Assembly: GCA_035539855.1 (NCBI GenBank)
Contig: DATLHO010000310.1
Coordinates: 1-23,542, forward strand
DNA: 23,542 bases
Direction of reading: 5' to 3'
From: DATLHO01 sp035539855
GTDB lineage: Bacteria; Bacteroidota; Ignavibacteria; OLB7
A model generated the notes under the pieces. The model was given only the letters and a program-made list of their open reading frames with translations. It was not told the origin of the DNA and did no database searches. Positions 1 to 7,240 of the stretch are shown piece by piece. The position numbers and the translations under genes were made by a program. Numbering within the stretch: the first letter of the stretch is position 1; each line of letters begins with the position of its first letter.

Positions 1-1
1 G

Positions 2-275
2 GTTAGATGTCACGATGCGGTTTGGGGTTATTGGTTATTTGTTATTGGTTGTTTGGGATTTGCCCTCACGACCACCGCAATCAGGTTCCAGGGCTAACCA
101 GATCGGCTGTCGTGCAATGGACAAATGTCCCCGACAACCGCCCGCACACGACTGTCGGAATCCAATCGACCGATCAGAGGAGAACCGATTTCGAAGGGCA
201 CCGGGTGAATTACAAACAACAAATAACAAATACCAAATAACAAACAACCAGTTCCCCCGCCTCGTGACATCTAAC
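2..275. repeat. AT-rich intergenic inverted-repeat element
   Basis: The ends are a perfect 14-bp inverted repeat: gttagatgtcacga at 2-15 and its reverse complement at 262-275. Inside these lie imperfectly complementary AT-rich arms, about 16-60 (rich in ttattggtt and tttgttat) and about 211-255 (rich in aacaaataac and ccaaataac). The centre is GC-normal. Its composition is sharply different from the surrounding high-GC genes. The short ORFs that run through it are low-complexity and have no recognisable domain. It resembles a dispersed non-coding repeat or a non-autonomous element without a transposase. Whether other copies exist cannot be seen here, and the left end lies at the window edge, so the element may extend further. 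Confidence 0.6.
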
Positions 276-288
276 ATCTGACATCCAA
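268..288. repeat. Three-copy heptamer tandem repeat
   Basis: Three consecutive 7-mers (catctaa, catctga, catccaa) occupy 268-288. They overlap the right end of the inverted-repeat element and stop exactly at the TAG codon of the neighbouring minus-strand OmpA-family gene. This is read directly from the sequence; any function is unknown. Confidence 0.55.
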
Positions 289-1866
289 CTACCTCCTCTT
301 CTGCGCCGGCTCCGATGTCGGCCCCATCACCCGCATTTCCACGCGTCTGTTATTCGCCTGACCCTCTTCGCTGGCGTTGTCTGCGACCGGTTGAGCTTCG
401 CCGTAGCCGCGGGCCTTCATGCGCTCTCGGCCGATGCCGGCGCTCGAGAGAAAGCGCATTACCGACTCGGCGCGCTGTTGCGACAGTTGGAGGTTGTAGG
501 CGTCGGTGCCGAGCGAGTCGGTGTGTCCGCCGATCTCGACATTGAGCTCGGGATTGCTCTTGAGAAACTGCACCGCGCGGCGCAGGTCGGGCACGGACTC
601 CTTCTGCAGCTCGGATTTGTCGAAGTCGAAAAAGACGAGCAGACGCGTCTGTCCACCCGCCGCGGGATAGAGTACGATATCCTTCTTGAGGTCCTTCCCC
701 TCGGCGTTCGCGGGAATGGTGTACTCGTTGGAGTAGAAGACGTGGCGCGGCGACTCGGCCGTGATCGAATAGCGGCGGCCGCGCGCGAGCATCACGAAGT
801 AAGTGCCGGTGCGGTCGTCGGTGCGATAGTCCGCGACGATCTCGCCGGTGGTCAGGTCGGTGACGCTGATCGCCGCGGCGATCGGCATGCGCGTGGTCGC
901 ATCGATGACGTTGCCGCTGACCGTCACGAGCGCGTCCGGAGGAAATGGATTCGGATAGGCGAGGTAAATGTCCTGGAACCCGCCGCGGTCGGAACAGAAG
1001 TAGCTGTTGCGGGAGTTTGGAATCGACACGAAGAAATACTCGTCGTACGCGCTGTTGATCGGCGTGCCGAGATTCTCGACGCCTCCCCACCCGAGTCCGC
1101 TCGCCTCGCCGCCGGTCGCGATGAACAGGTCGAAGCCGCCGGCGCCGCCTCGTCCGTTCGTGGCGAAGAACAGCGACTTGTCGTCGGGCGCGATCGTCGG
1201 CGACATGTCGTCGGCCGGTGTGTTGATCGCGGGTCCGAGGTTGACCGCCGGTGTCCATCCGCTGGGAGTGAGCTTCGAGACGTAGATGTCCGCCAGGCCG
1301 AGGCCGCCCTCACGATCGCTCGAGAAATACAGCGTGCGTCCGTCGGCGCTGAGCGTCGGCTGCGAATCCCACGCGTCGCTGTTGAGCGCCGGGCCGAGGT
1401 TGGTGATGTTCGCCCACTCTCCTCCGACGCGGATCGCCGAGTACAGGTCGGTCCGACCGAAGCCCTCGAGCGATTCGGGTCCGCCCTCCCAGTCGTAGGC
1501 GGCGAAGATCATGAAGTTCCCATCGGGCGTCAGCGCCGCGCCGCCGACGTGGCGCGCGTTTGCGAGCGCCTCGCCCGTCGTCCACGGCGTGCTCCAGCCC
1601 GACGGCGTGTGCGTCGAGCTCCAGATGCGCTGCGAGCCGCTGCCGCTGAAGGGACTCGGCCGCGAGGATGTGAACAGCAGCAGGTCGCCTCCGCGCAGCA
1701 CAACCGGCGCGAAATCATCGGCGGCCTCGTTGATGTCCAGCGCCGTCACCTGGATCTCGGGGCGCGACGGGATGTCTGGACCTCTCTGCGCGACGGCCGG
1801 AGAGACGAGCGCGGCGACGAGCGTCGCGAGGATCATCAGCTGAACGGGCACCGGTCGCTGTGGCAT
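289..1866 (-). CDS. OmpA-family protein with PD40 beta-propeller repeats
   Basis: Predicted exported, peptidoglycan-binding envelope protein of 525 residues. The chosen ATG (MPQRPVPV) is followed by a hydrophobic signal sequence (about 8-26, ending AVAQ) and is preceded by GAGGAA about ten bases upstream; in-frame ATGs at 1884 and 1893 are alternatives. Residues about 50-300 hold WD40/PD40-type repeats, with recurring phrases such as NLGPAIN, LSADGRTLYFSSD and APDDKSLFFATN. Residues about 313-400 look like a carboxypeptidase-regulatory-like beta-sandwich. Residues 407-515 are an OmpA C-terminal domain with FFDFDKSEL, GGHTDSLGT and LSQQRAESV; Asp450 and Arg465 match the diaminopimelate-binding pair of the family. 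This architecture is common in Bacteroidota and relatives. The gene lies 38 bases downstream of the outer-membrane-barrel candidate, so the two are probably co-transcribed. An open frame continues far upstream but is Arg-rich antisense-like sequence and was excluded. Confidence 0.9.
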   Translation of the reverse strand: MPQRPVPVQLMILATLVAALVSPAVAQRGPDIPSRPEIQVTALDINEAADDFAPVVLRGGDLLLFTSSRPSPFSGSGSQRIWSSTHTPSGWSTPWTTGEALANARHVGGAALTPDGNFMIFAAYDWEGGPESLEGFGRTDLYSAIRVGGEWANITNLGPALNSDAWDSQPTLSADGRTLYFSSDREGGLGLADIYVSKLTPSGWTPAVNLGPAINTPADDMSPTIAPDDKSLFFATNGRGGAGGFDLFIATGGEASGLGWGGVENLGTPINSAYDEYFFVSIPNSRNSYFCSDRGGFQDIYLAYPNPFPPDALVTVSGNVIDATTRMPIAAAISVTDLTTGEIVADYRTDDRTGTYFVMLARGRRYSITAESPRHVFYSNEYTIPANAEGKDLKKDIVLYPAAGGQTRLLVFFDFDKSELQKESVPDLRRAVQFLKSNPELNVEIGGHTDSLGTDAYNLQLSQQRAESVMRFLSSAGIGRERMKARGYGEAQPVADNASEEGQANNRRVEMRVMGPTSEPAQKRR

Positions 1867-1904
1867 CGTGAGTCTGTTCCTCATGTGGACCATCGGGACG
1901 ATCT

Positions 1905-2765
1905 CTAGAAACTGTAGCGCAGTCCGATCGAGGCCTGGAGCGCGCGGAAGTACATGTGTCGGTTCAGGCGTGTCGTGATCGTCTCTTCGGAGCCCGGCGA
2001 TTCGCCGCGGAACGTGTAGTCCTCGTCGGTCTGGAGCGCCGATCCGAACGGGAAGTGCGCGCCGATCTGCGGCACCAGCTGCAGGTCGCTCGACATGTCG
2101 ATTTTGTAGCCCACGCCCAGAGTCACGCCCCAGATCGATCGGAGGTTGTCGGTGCCGCTGGCGGTCGCGACGATCTGACGCGTGGTGTCGGGTGTGTCGG
2201 CGAAGTACGTGCAGAGCGAGTTGGGGTCGATGATCCGATCGGTCTCGGTGAACGTCCGCGAGAGCGGCCTCGAGAGGCTCGGGCCGGCGAACAGGAACGC
2301 CTGCCCCATGTGGTACTCGCCCACCAGTGAGAGCGTCAGGTAGGCGATCTCGAGCGAAAAGGTCTTCTCGACGTCGACCGGCACCGTGCCGATGACCTCG
2401 CCGGTCACCGCGTCGTGCAGCGGGCACTGGTCGATCGTCACCGTCTCGCGATCGGCCACACGCACGTCGTAGTCCCCGCGAAACCGCACGCGCATCGATG
2501 GACTCACGCGCATGCCGAAATAGAAGCCTCCGAACGGCTCGATGCCGAAGGCCGAGCGAAAGGCCTGCGACTCCTCCTCGGACTCGAAGAAGGCCCGGTA
2601 GATCGGATTGCCGTCGAACCACGAGATGTTCATGCCGACGTCGAAACCGATGAAGAAGGATCCCCGCGTCGGGAGGCGCGGTCGGAGGATGTCTTCCTCC
2701 GGAGGCTCAGCCAACAGGGGCGTCGTGGCGATGAAGAGCAGGGACAGAAGTAGAGACTTTCTCAT
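1905..2765 (-). CDS. Exported outer-membrane beta-barrel-like protein
   Basis: Protein of 286 residues with a clear signal peptide (MRKSLLLSLLFIATTPLLA, cleavage expected after residue 19). The mature part is rich in alternating aromatic and glycine strands (GSFFIGFDVGMNISWF, GGFYFGMRVSPSMRVRF, SIWGVTLGVGYKI) and ends in Phe within SIGLRYSF. These are typical signs of a small outer-membrane barrel recognised by the Bam machinery. I do not recognise a named family. The open frame extends upstream to 2987, but that part has no signal-peptide logic and low-complexity composition, so the start before the signal sequence is preferred; no good ribosome binding site is visible. It sits between a small Cys protein and the OmpA-PD40 gene on the same strand, and could work with the latter as an envelope pair (inference). 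Confidence 0.75.
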   Translation of the reverse strand: MRKSLLLSLLFIATTPLLAEPPEEDILRPRLPTRGSFFIGFDVGMNISWFDGNPIYRAFFESEEESQAFRSAFGIEPFGGFYFGMRVSPSMRVRFRGDYDVRVADRETVTIDQCPLHDAVTGEVIGTVPVDVEKTFSLEIAYLTLSLVGEYHMGQAFLFAGPSLSRPLSRTFTETDRIIDPNSLCTYFADTPDTTRQIVATASGTDNLRSIWGVTLGVGYKIDMSSDLQLVPQIGAHFPFGSALQTDEDYTFRGESPGSEETITTRLNRHMYFRALQASIGLRYSF

Positions 2766-2844
2766 TCGGGCTACCGGTGGAACAGCGGGTCGACGGATGT
2801 GGTGAGCATAATCCGAGCCACCCGGCCCGGAGTCGCGGCCGGCG

Positions 2845-3054
2845 TCAGTACTCATCAACGCATCGGCGGCAGGCTTGATAGCGCTCATCGCGGGCCTGCA
2901 CGAGGGTGTCGGGCTCGAATCGCACTCCACGGCCCTCATCGAGGATCTCGTCGATCTCGCACGGTCCCTTTGCATGCTCGAGGTCATGCACGATCCTGTT
3001 ATTTTCGTCTCCTAGGAATCGTTGGCCGCGACGGGTCTGAGTTGGACGTGCCAT
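2845..3054 (-). CDS. Small conserved-looking Cys-containing protein (69 aa)
   Basis: Protein of 69 residues starting MARPTQTRRGQRF. The start is supported by a purine-rich GAGGGAGA about ten bases upstream; an in-frame ATG 51 bases further upstream has no such site. The chain has a basic N-terminus, then VHDLEHAKGPCEIDEI, and ends YQACRRCVDEY. The spaced His, Cys and terminal CxxC are reminiscent of short Ada-type or treble-clef zinc sites, but this is inference from residue spacing only. No signal peptide or membrane segment is seen, so it is probably cytoplasmic. It is the first gene of the minus-strand group and is transcribed divergently from the DUF1015 gene. Function not recognised. Confidence 0.6.
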   Translation of the reverse strand: MARPTQTRRGQRFLGDENNRIVHDLEHAKGPCEIDEILDEGRGVRFEPDTLVQARDERYQACRRCVDEY

Positions 3055-3137
3055 CGGAGAAATCTCCCTCGGTTGTCTCGAGTTGACTATCGCGCCAAAA
3101 TACACGGGTCACGCGGTTATTCTGAGTCCCACCTACA
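3055..3137. other. Divergent intergenic region
   Basis: These 83 bases separate two start codons on opposite strands and must hold promoters for both directions. It is somewhat AT-richer than its surroundings. A TTGACT hexamer (3083-3088, plus strand) has no properly spaced -10 partner, so no promoter is called. A cggaga/tctcc inverted pair next to the small-gene start overlaps its ribosome binding site. Confidence 0.4.
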
Positions 3138-4409
3138 ATGCCTTCGATCAAAGCCTTCGCCCCGCTGCGCTACAACCCCAGTGAGATCCCCGATCTCGGC
3201 GCAGTCATCGCTCCTCCGTACGACGTTATCTCCGACGATCGTCGCCGCCAGCTTCTGGAGCGCGATCCCCACAACATCATCCGACTGATCCTGCCGGAGG
3301 GAACCGATGATGCCCGCTATGCCGGCGCCGCCGCGCTGCTCGACGAGTGGCAGCGCTCGGGAGTGCTCGTGCGCGAGTCCGGCGAGTCGCTCTACCTCTA
3401 CACGCAGGCCTTCGACCATCCGGTCACCGGCGAGCGGATCACGCGTCATGGCTTCCTGGCCCGCGTCCGGCTCTCGCCCTTCTCCGACGGCGAGATCCTG
3501 CCGCACGAGCGCACGCTGAGCGGACCGAAAGCCGATCGCCTCAAGCTCATGCAGGCGACCAACGCCAACCTCGAGCCGATCTTCGGCGTTTATCGCGACC
3601 CCTCGAACGTCTCGGCACGACGTCTCGAGGAGCTCACGCAGCAGCCCCCGCTCATCGACGCCACCGACGCCGACGGCGTGCAGCACCGCGTCTGGCGCGT
3701 GACCGGCGCCGACGCCGAGGCGTTCGCGCAGGACCTGCGCTCGAGCACGATCTTCATCGTCGACGGCCATCATCGCTACGAAACGGCGCTGAACTACCGC
3801 GGCCAGAGCAACGGCGCGGACCGTCCCGTCGACTCGATCATGATGTTCCTGGCGCCGATGGGCGACCCTGGCCTGGTGATCCTGCCGACGCACCGCGTCG
3901 TCCACTCCCTCGCCTCGTTCGACTTCGATGCGCTCCTCGAGCGTCTCGGTGAGCACTTCACGATCACCGACGTCACGTCGGACGACGCCGGGCTCGCGAT
4001 GCTCGACGAGCATCGATCGACGCCGTCGTATCTGCTGGTCGCCGGCCCGCGCATGGCGGTCGTCTCACTGAAGCCGGGAACGGAGCCGTCGTCGATCGTC
4101 GACGCATCGCTGCCGGAGAGCGTCCAGGAGCTCGACGTCACCATTCTTCACGAGCACATCCTGGAGCACATCCTCGGGATCTCGAAGGAGGCCCAGGCGA
4201 GCCAGACGAACCTGCGCTACGTCAAGAGCGCCGAGGATGCCTTCGCCGAGGCACGCCGGCCAGACGTACAGCTCGTCGCGCTGATGAACGCGACCCGCCT
4301 CGAGCAGGTCGAGCGCGTCGCGCAGTCGGGTCACGTGATGCCGCAGAAGAGCACGTACTTCTACCCGAAGCTCGCCAGCGGCCTGTTGATCAACCCGCTC
4401 TGGGAGTAA
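3138..4409 (+). CDS. DUF1015 family protein
   Basis: Full-length DUF1015 protein (423 residues, usual size for the family). The N-terminus has the family opening KAFAPLRYNPSEIPDLGAVI with APPYDV (25-30) and HNIIRLILPEG (45-55). Further landmarks are LPHERTL (121-127), the conserved VDGHHRYETAL (208-218) and a C-terminal MPQKSTYFYPKLASGLL (401-417). No signal peptide is seen, so it is cytoplasmic. The DGHHR motif resembles the DGxHR signature of ParB-like folds, some of which are nucleotide-using enzymes; a kinase-like activity would be inference only, and the family has no settled function that I know of. It stands alone on the plus strand, divergent from the small Cys protein and convergent with htrA, with a strong hairpin just after its stop. 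The ATG has no clear Shine-Dalgarno. Confidence 0.92.
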   Translation: MPSIKAFAPLRYNPSEIPDLGAVIAPPYDVISDDRRRQLLERDPHNIIRLILPEGTDDARYAGAAALLDEWQRSGVLVRESGESLYLYTQAFDHPVTGERITRHGFLARVRLSPFSDGEILPHERTLSGPKADRLKLMQATNANLEPIFGVYRDPSNVSARRLEELTQQPPLIDATDADGVQHRVWRVTGADAEAFAQDLRSSTIFIVDGHHRYETALNYRGQSNGADRPVDSIMMFLAPMGDPGLVILPTHRVVHSLASFDFDALLERLGEHFTITDVTSDDAGLAMLDEHRSTPSYLLVAGPRMAVVSLKPGTEPSSIVDASLPESVQELDVTILHEHILEHILGISKEAQASQTNLRYVKSAEDAFAEARRPDVQLVALMNATRLEQVERVAQSGHVMPQKSTYFYPKLASGLLINPLWE

Positions 4410-4443
4410 CTCTGCCATTACCGCGGCCACGCGCATGAACGAG

Positions 4444-4478
4444 CAAGGGCACTACCGTCGATGACGATAGTGCCCTTG
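4444..4478. terminator. Bidirectional hairpin between convergent genes
   Basis: CAAGGGCACTA (4444-4454) pairs perfectly with TAGTGCCCTTG (4468-4478). After one C-A mismatch the helix continues for four more pairs, leaving a GAT triloop. It lies between the stop of DUF1015 (4409) and the stop of htrA (4495). The plus-strand tail (tctgtgtct) is only moderately U-rich, so it may work as an mRNA-end stabiliser as well as a terminator for both genes. Confidence 0.75.
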
Positions 4479-4494
4479 TCTGTGTCTGGCCTGG

Positions 4495-6039
4495 TTACTT
4501 CTTGACTTCCAGCGCGACGAGCCGGGTGCCTCCGTTGGTGCCCTTGACCTGCATGAGAACGACGTCGCCGTTGTTCTTGCCGTCGATCAGCTTGCGGAAC
4601 TCCGCGGGGCTGTTGACGGGTTTGCGGTCGACCGACAGGATGACGTCGCCGCGTGCGACGCCCTGGCTCTGCGCCTCACCGTAGAGCTCGACTCCGGAGA
4701 CGAGCACGCCGTTGGAGACGTCGCGGTCGCGCTTCGACTGCGCGTCGAGTGCGCGAACCTCGAGGCCGAGGCCGCTGAGGTTGACGCTCTTCTCGGTGTC
4801 GGAGTCCATCGGCTCGAGCGAGCGCGAGCTCGAGGCCTCGGCGAGGCTCTCGTCGTCATCGCGCGGACGCAGGCGCACGGCCTTGTCGAACGTCGAGCCG
4901 TAGCGGAAGATCTGCAGGCGGACGTCCTGTCCGGCCTTCTTCTGCGCAACGATGCTCTGCAGATGATTGGCAGTGTTGACCGGCGTGCCGTCGACGCTCA
5001 GGATCACGTCGCCCTGCTTGAGACCGGCCGCCTCGGCCGCGCCATCCTGCATCACCTCCTGCACGAGCACGCCTCCCGGCTTCTCGAGACCAAGGCTGCG
5101 AGCCATCTTCTGATCGACCGGAGCGATGCGCACGCCGATGTAGCCGCGATTGATGCGGCCGTCCTCGATCAGGTCCTGCGCAACCGCGCGGGCGAGGTTG
5201 ATCGGGATCGCGAAGCCGTAGCCCTGGTAATAGCCGGTGCGCGTCGCGATGGCGCTGTTGATGCCGACGAGCTCTCCCTTGAGATTGAACAGTCCACCGC
5301 CGGAGTTGCCCGGGTTGATCGCCGCATCGGTCTGGATGAAGTCCTCGACGCCGTAGCCCTGGTTGGCCTCCGAGGCGTTGAGCCCGAGCTGTCCGCGGCC
5401 GGTGGCCGAGACGATGCCCTGGGTGACCGTGCTGGCCAGACCGAGCGGGTTGCCGACCGCGAAGACGATCTGGCCGACCTGGACGACGTCGCTGTTCGAG
5501 AGCGCGGCGTGCGGCAGATCGGTCGCGTCGATCTTGATCACCGCCAGATCGGTCAGCGGGTCGCGACCGACGACCTTCGCGGTGAAGCGGCGCCCGTCGA
5601 CGAGGTCGACGCTGACGCCCCCGTCGGCCGCGGCGGACTCGACGACGTGGTTGTTCGTGATGATGTAGCCGTCACCGGTGACGATGACGCCCGAGCCCGA
5701 GCCGCGCTGCGGCTGGGTCGGACCCTGCTGGAACCGCTCGAAGAACTCGAACGGATCCGTCGGGCGATCGCCCTGGTCCTCGCGCGAGGCGGTCGCGCCG
5801 CTGGTGACGGTGATGTTGACGACCTGCGGCGTGACGGCCTTGCTGACCGCGACGAACGCGTCGTTGAGCGTGTTGACTTCCGCGCCCGGATTGACCGGAG
5901 CTCGGTCGGCGCCGAGACGGACATCGCCGCTTCCGGCGAGCCCGAGCGGCACGCCGCCGAAGTTGGTCACCAGAAGCGCACCTGCGATCACGCAGATGAC
6001 CATCAGCGCACCGATGAGTATCGTCTGCTTCCTTGACAT
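4495..6039 (-). CDS. HtrA/DegP-family periplasmic serine protease
   Basis: Trypsin-like protease and chaperone of the envelope, 514 residues. One membrane-spanning or signal-anchor segment (about 6-26) targets it to the periplasm. The protease domain (about 55-285) carries the triad His131 (TNNHVV), Asp164 (DPLTDLAVIK) and Ser246 (NPGNSGGGL). Two PDZ domains follow (about 297-390 and 420-505), each with a GDVILSVD substrate-groove phrase, joined by an acidic and Ser-rich linker (393-415). That is the DegP/DegQ/MucD layout. The ATG at 6039 is preferred because AAGGTGA lies about nine bases upstream; an in-frame ATG at 6057 has no such site. It follows recO on the same strand after a 142-base gap containing a repeated operator-like sequence. 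All catalytic residues are present, so activity is expected. Confidence 0.95.
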   Translation of the reverse strand: MSRKQTILIGALMVICVIAGALLVTNFGGVPLGLAGSGDVRLGADRAPVNPGAEVNTLNDAFVAVSKAVTPQVVNITVTSGATASREDQGDRPTDPFEFFERFQQGPTQPQRGSGSGVIVTGDGYIITNNHVVESAAADGGVSVDLVDGRRFTAKVVGRDPLTDLAVIKIDATDLPHAALSNSDVVQVGQIVFAVGNPLGLASTVTQGIVSATGRGQLGLNASEANQGYGVEDFIQTDAAINPGNSGGGLFNLKGELVGINSAIATRTGYYQGYGFAIPINLARAVAQDLIEDGRINRGYIGVRIAPVDQKMARSLGLEKPGGVLVQEVMQDGAAEAAGLKQGDVILSVDGTPVNTANHLQSIVAQKKAGQDVRLQIFRYGSTFDKAVRLRPRDDDESLAEASSSRSLEPMDSDTEKSVNLSGLGLEVRALDAQSKRDRDVSNGVLVSGVELYGEAQSQGVARGDVILSVDRKPVNSPAEFRKLIDGKNNGDVVLMQVKGTNGGTRLVALEVKK

Positions 6040-6136
6040 CGCTGTTTTCACCTTCATTGAGAGATAGTGCGATCGTTGTCGTGTTGCCACGGGTGGGACA
6101 CTCGCGCCTCCACATGCGACGGTGTCTCCGGCCCTA

Positions 6137-6177
6137 CGCGCATGCCCCGGCGGGGTTGCGCCGTCGCCGCGCATGCC
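6137..6177. repeat. Paired 10-bp direct repeat upstream of htrA
   Basis: The decamer cgcgcatgcc occurs exactly at 6137-6146 and again at 6168-6177, a centre spacing of 31 bp (about three helical turns). Each copy has a palindromic GCATGC core. The pair lies between the recO stop and the htrA start, about 100 bases from the htrA ATG. The phasing would suit a regulator binding twice on one DNA face, but no matching regulator gene is in the window. Confidence 0.4.
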
Positions 6178-6181
6178 GCGG

Positions 6182-6952
6182 TCACTCCGTCGGCATCGTG
6201 CGCAGCACCTTCCCCATCACCGTCGAGACGTTGAGCCGACGCAATCCTTCGACGTGGTAGCGGACGAATGCAACGAGCACGTCGTTGAGCGAGCTCGCCG
6301 AGGTCTCGTCGATTCGAAGCGTCGCGGCCTCCACTGCCGAGACCGTCTGCAGGCGCTCGAGCAGTTCGTAGACATCCGGAGCGATCGGCCAGACCGACCC
6401 GCTCTCGCGATGCTCGGAGCACAACGGCGCCCCCATGGGAATGCTGTAGGCGATCGTGCCGCCGTCGCTCGACGGGAGCTCGTCGCAGACACCGCAGCCG
6501 CCGGCGCGCGCGGTGTAGCCGAGGAGATGGGCGAGACGCGTCAGGAACCACACGAGCACGATCTGCTCGTTGCCTTCGCCGTCGAGGGCCCGCAGGGCTT
6601 CGACGATCGCGTCGAAGAGCTCGTCATGGCGCTCCTCGTCGTGCATCGTCGCGTTGACGAGCTCGACGATGGTCAGTCCGGCGGACATGCGCTCGAGGCT
6701 TTCGGCGATGCGGGGGTGACGCTCGATCGGCTCGACCTTCGAGAGATTCTGAAGCTCGCGTCCCTCGCGCCGATAGATGACGGCGGAGACCACGGCCATC
6801 GGCTGCAGCGTGGCCATGCGGCTCTTCGTCTGCATCGCGCCGCGCGCGACGACGCCGACCTTGCCGTGTTCTCGCGTGTAGAGGGTGACGATCTTGCTCG
6901 ATTCACGGAAACGGCGCGTGTGCAGAACGATCGCGTCGGTCGTCGAGATCAC
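6182..6952 (-). CDS. recO: DNA repair protein RecO
   Basis: RecO helps load RecA on SSB-coated single-stranded DNA in the RecFOR pathway and anneals complementary strands. The 256-residue chain has the N-terminal OB-fold opening (TDAIVLHTRRFRESSKIVTLYT, cut here by position 2-23), where GKVGVVARGA (30-39) is typical, then a helical domain. A zinc-site region follows with Cys153 and Cys156 in GGCGVCDE and Cys178 in PLCSEH. Length matches the family. The start is GTG, and its first bases overlap the stop of the upstream 45-codon ORF (GTGA), implying translational coupling. A GGAGCGG purine run lies upstream. htrA follows downstream on the same strand. Confidence 0.93.
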   Translation of the reverse strand: MISTTDAIVLHTRRFRESSKIVTLYTREHGKVGVVARGAMQTKSRMATLQPMAVVSAVIYRREGRELQNLSKVEPIERHPRIAESLERMSAGLTIVELVNATMHDEERHDELFDAIVEALRALDGEGNEQIVLVWFLTRLAHLLGYTARAGGCGVCDELPSSDGGTIAYSIPMGAPLCSEHRESGSVWPIAPDVYELLERLQTVSAVEAATLRIDETSASSLNDVLVAFVRYHVEGLRRLNVSTVMGKVLRTMPTE

Positions 6953-7086
6953 TTCGCGCCGCTCCGCCGGCGGCGGTCTTCATTGACGCGGACAGGGATC
7001 GGCTTCGTCTTGAGCGTGCGACGGAACCGGTCGTAGGCCGCGGCCGCGAGGCCCGCGAGAGTCAGTCCGAGTGCGAGTTCCAGCAT
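6949..7086 (-). CDS. Small membrane-anchored protein (45 aa) coupled to recO
   Basis: An ORF of 45 codons, too short for most gene callers. It opens with a hydrophobic helix (MLELALGLTLAGLAAAAY, 1-18) and continues with a strongly basic cytoplasmic-type tail (RFRRTLKTK, then DRRRRSGAK at the end). Its TGA overlaps the recO GTG by four bases. The hydrophobic-then-basic layout is that of a single-pass inner-membrane miniprotein. Support is the coupling and composition; no Shine-Dalgarno is visible before the ATG, and I recognise no family. It could be a chance reading frame. Confidence 0.5.
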   Translation of the reverse strand: MLELALGLTLAGLAAAAYDRFRRTLKTKPIPVRVNEDRRRRSGAK

Positions 7087-7170
7087 GAGTCGGTCGATTA
7101 TCTGTTGAGGATTGACGTCGGCCCGTTGAGCACCGCAATGAGTGCCGTGTGGCGCCGACCCCTACAACGA

Positions 7171-7240
7171 CGGATGCCTGCGCCACCTAGTTTAGCCATC
7201 GCACGCTTCCCCGCAACCCCAAACCGGCTCCAGGCATCCG
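7171..7240. repeat. Inverted repeat abutting the YdjM-family stop codon
   Basis: A perfect 10-bp inverted repeat, cggatgcctg at 7171-7180 and caggcatccg at 7231-7240, encloses 50 bases. The right arm ends immediately before the stop codon of the minus-strand YdjM-family gene. It may be a transcript-end structure or a short mobile or intergenic repeat. The remaining bases of 7087-7240 show no gene that I can support. Confidence 0.4.

Noticed and set aside
7..281. Short ORFs on both strands inside the AT-rich element
   Set aside because: Low-complexity repeat translation (strings of Leu, Val, Trp and Tyr) mirrored on both strands; no ribosome site or domain.
391..1908. Long plus-strand ORF of 505 codons opposite the OmpA-family gene
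   Set aside because: Antisense shadow with Arg/Val/Glu-rich, domain-free composition; the minus-strand gene has clear PD40 and OmpA domains.
1867..2622. N-terminal extension of the OmpA-family frame
   Set aside because: It overlaps the outer-membrane-barrel gene and is Arg-rich; the signal peptide starts at 1866.
3083..3088. TTGACT as a -35 box for DUF1015
   Set aside because: No -10 hexamer at 16-18 bases downstream.
7098..7199. 33-codon minus-strand ORF starting MAKLGGAG
   Set aside because: No ribosome site, no domain, and it crosses the inverted-repeat arm; probably chance.
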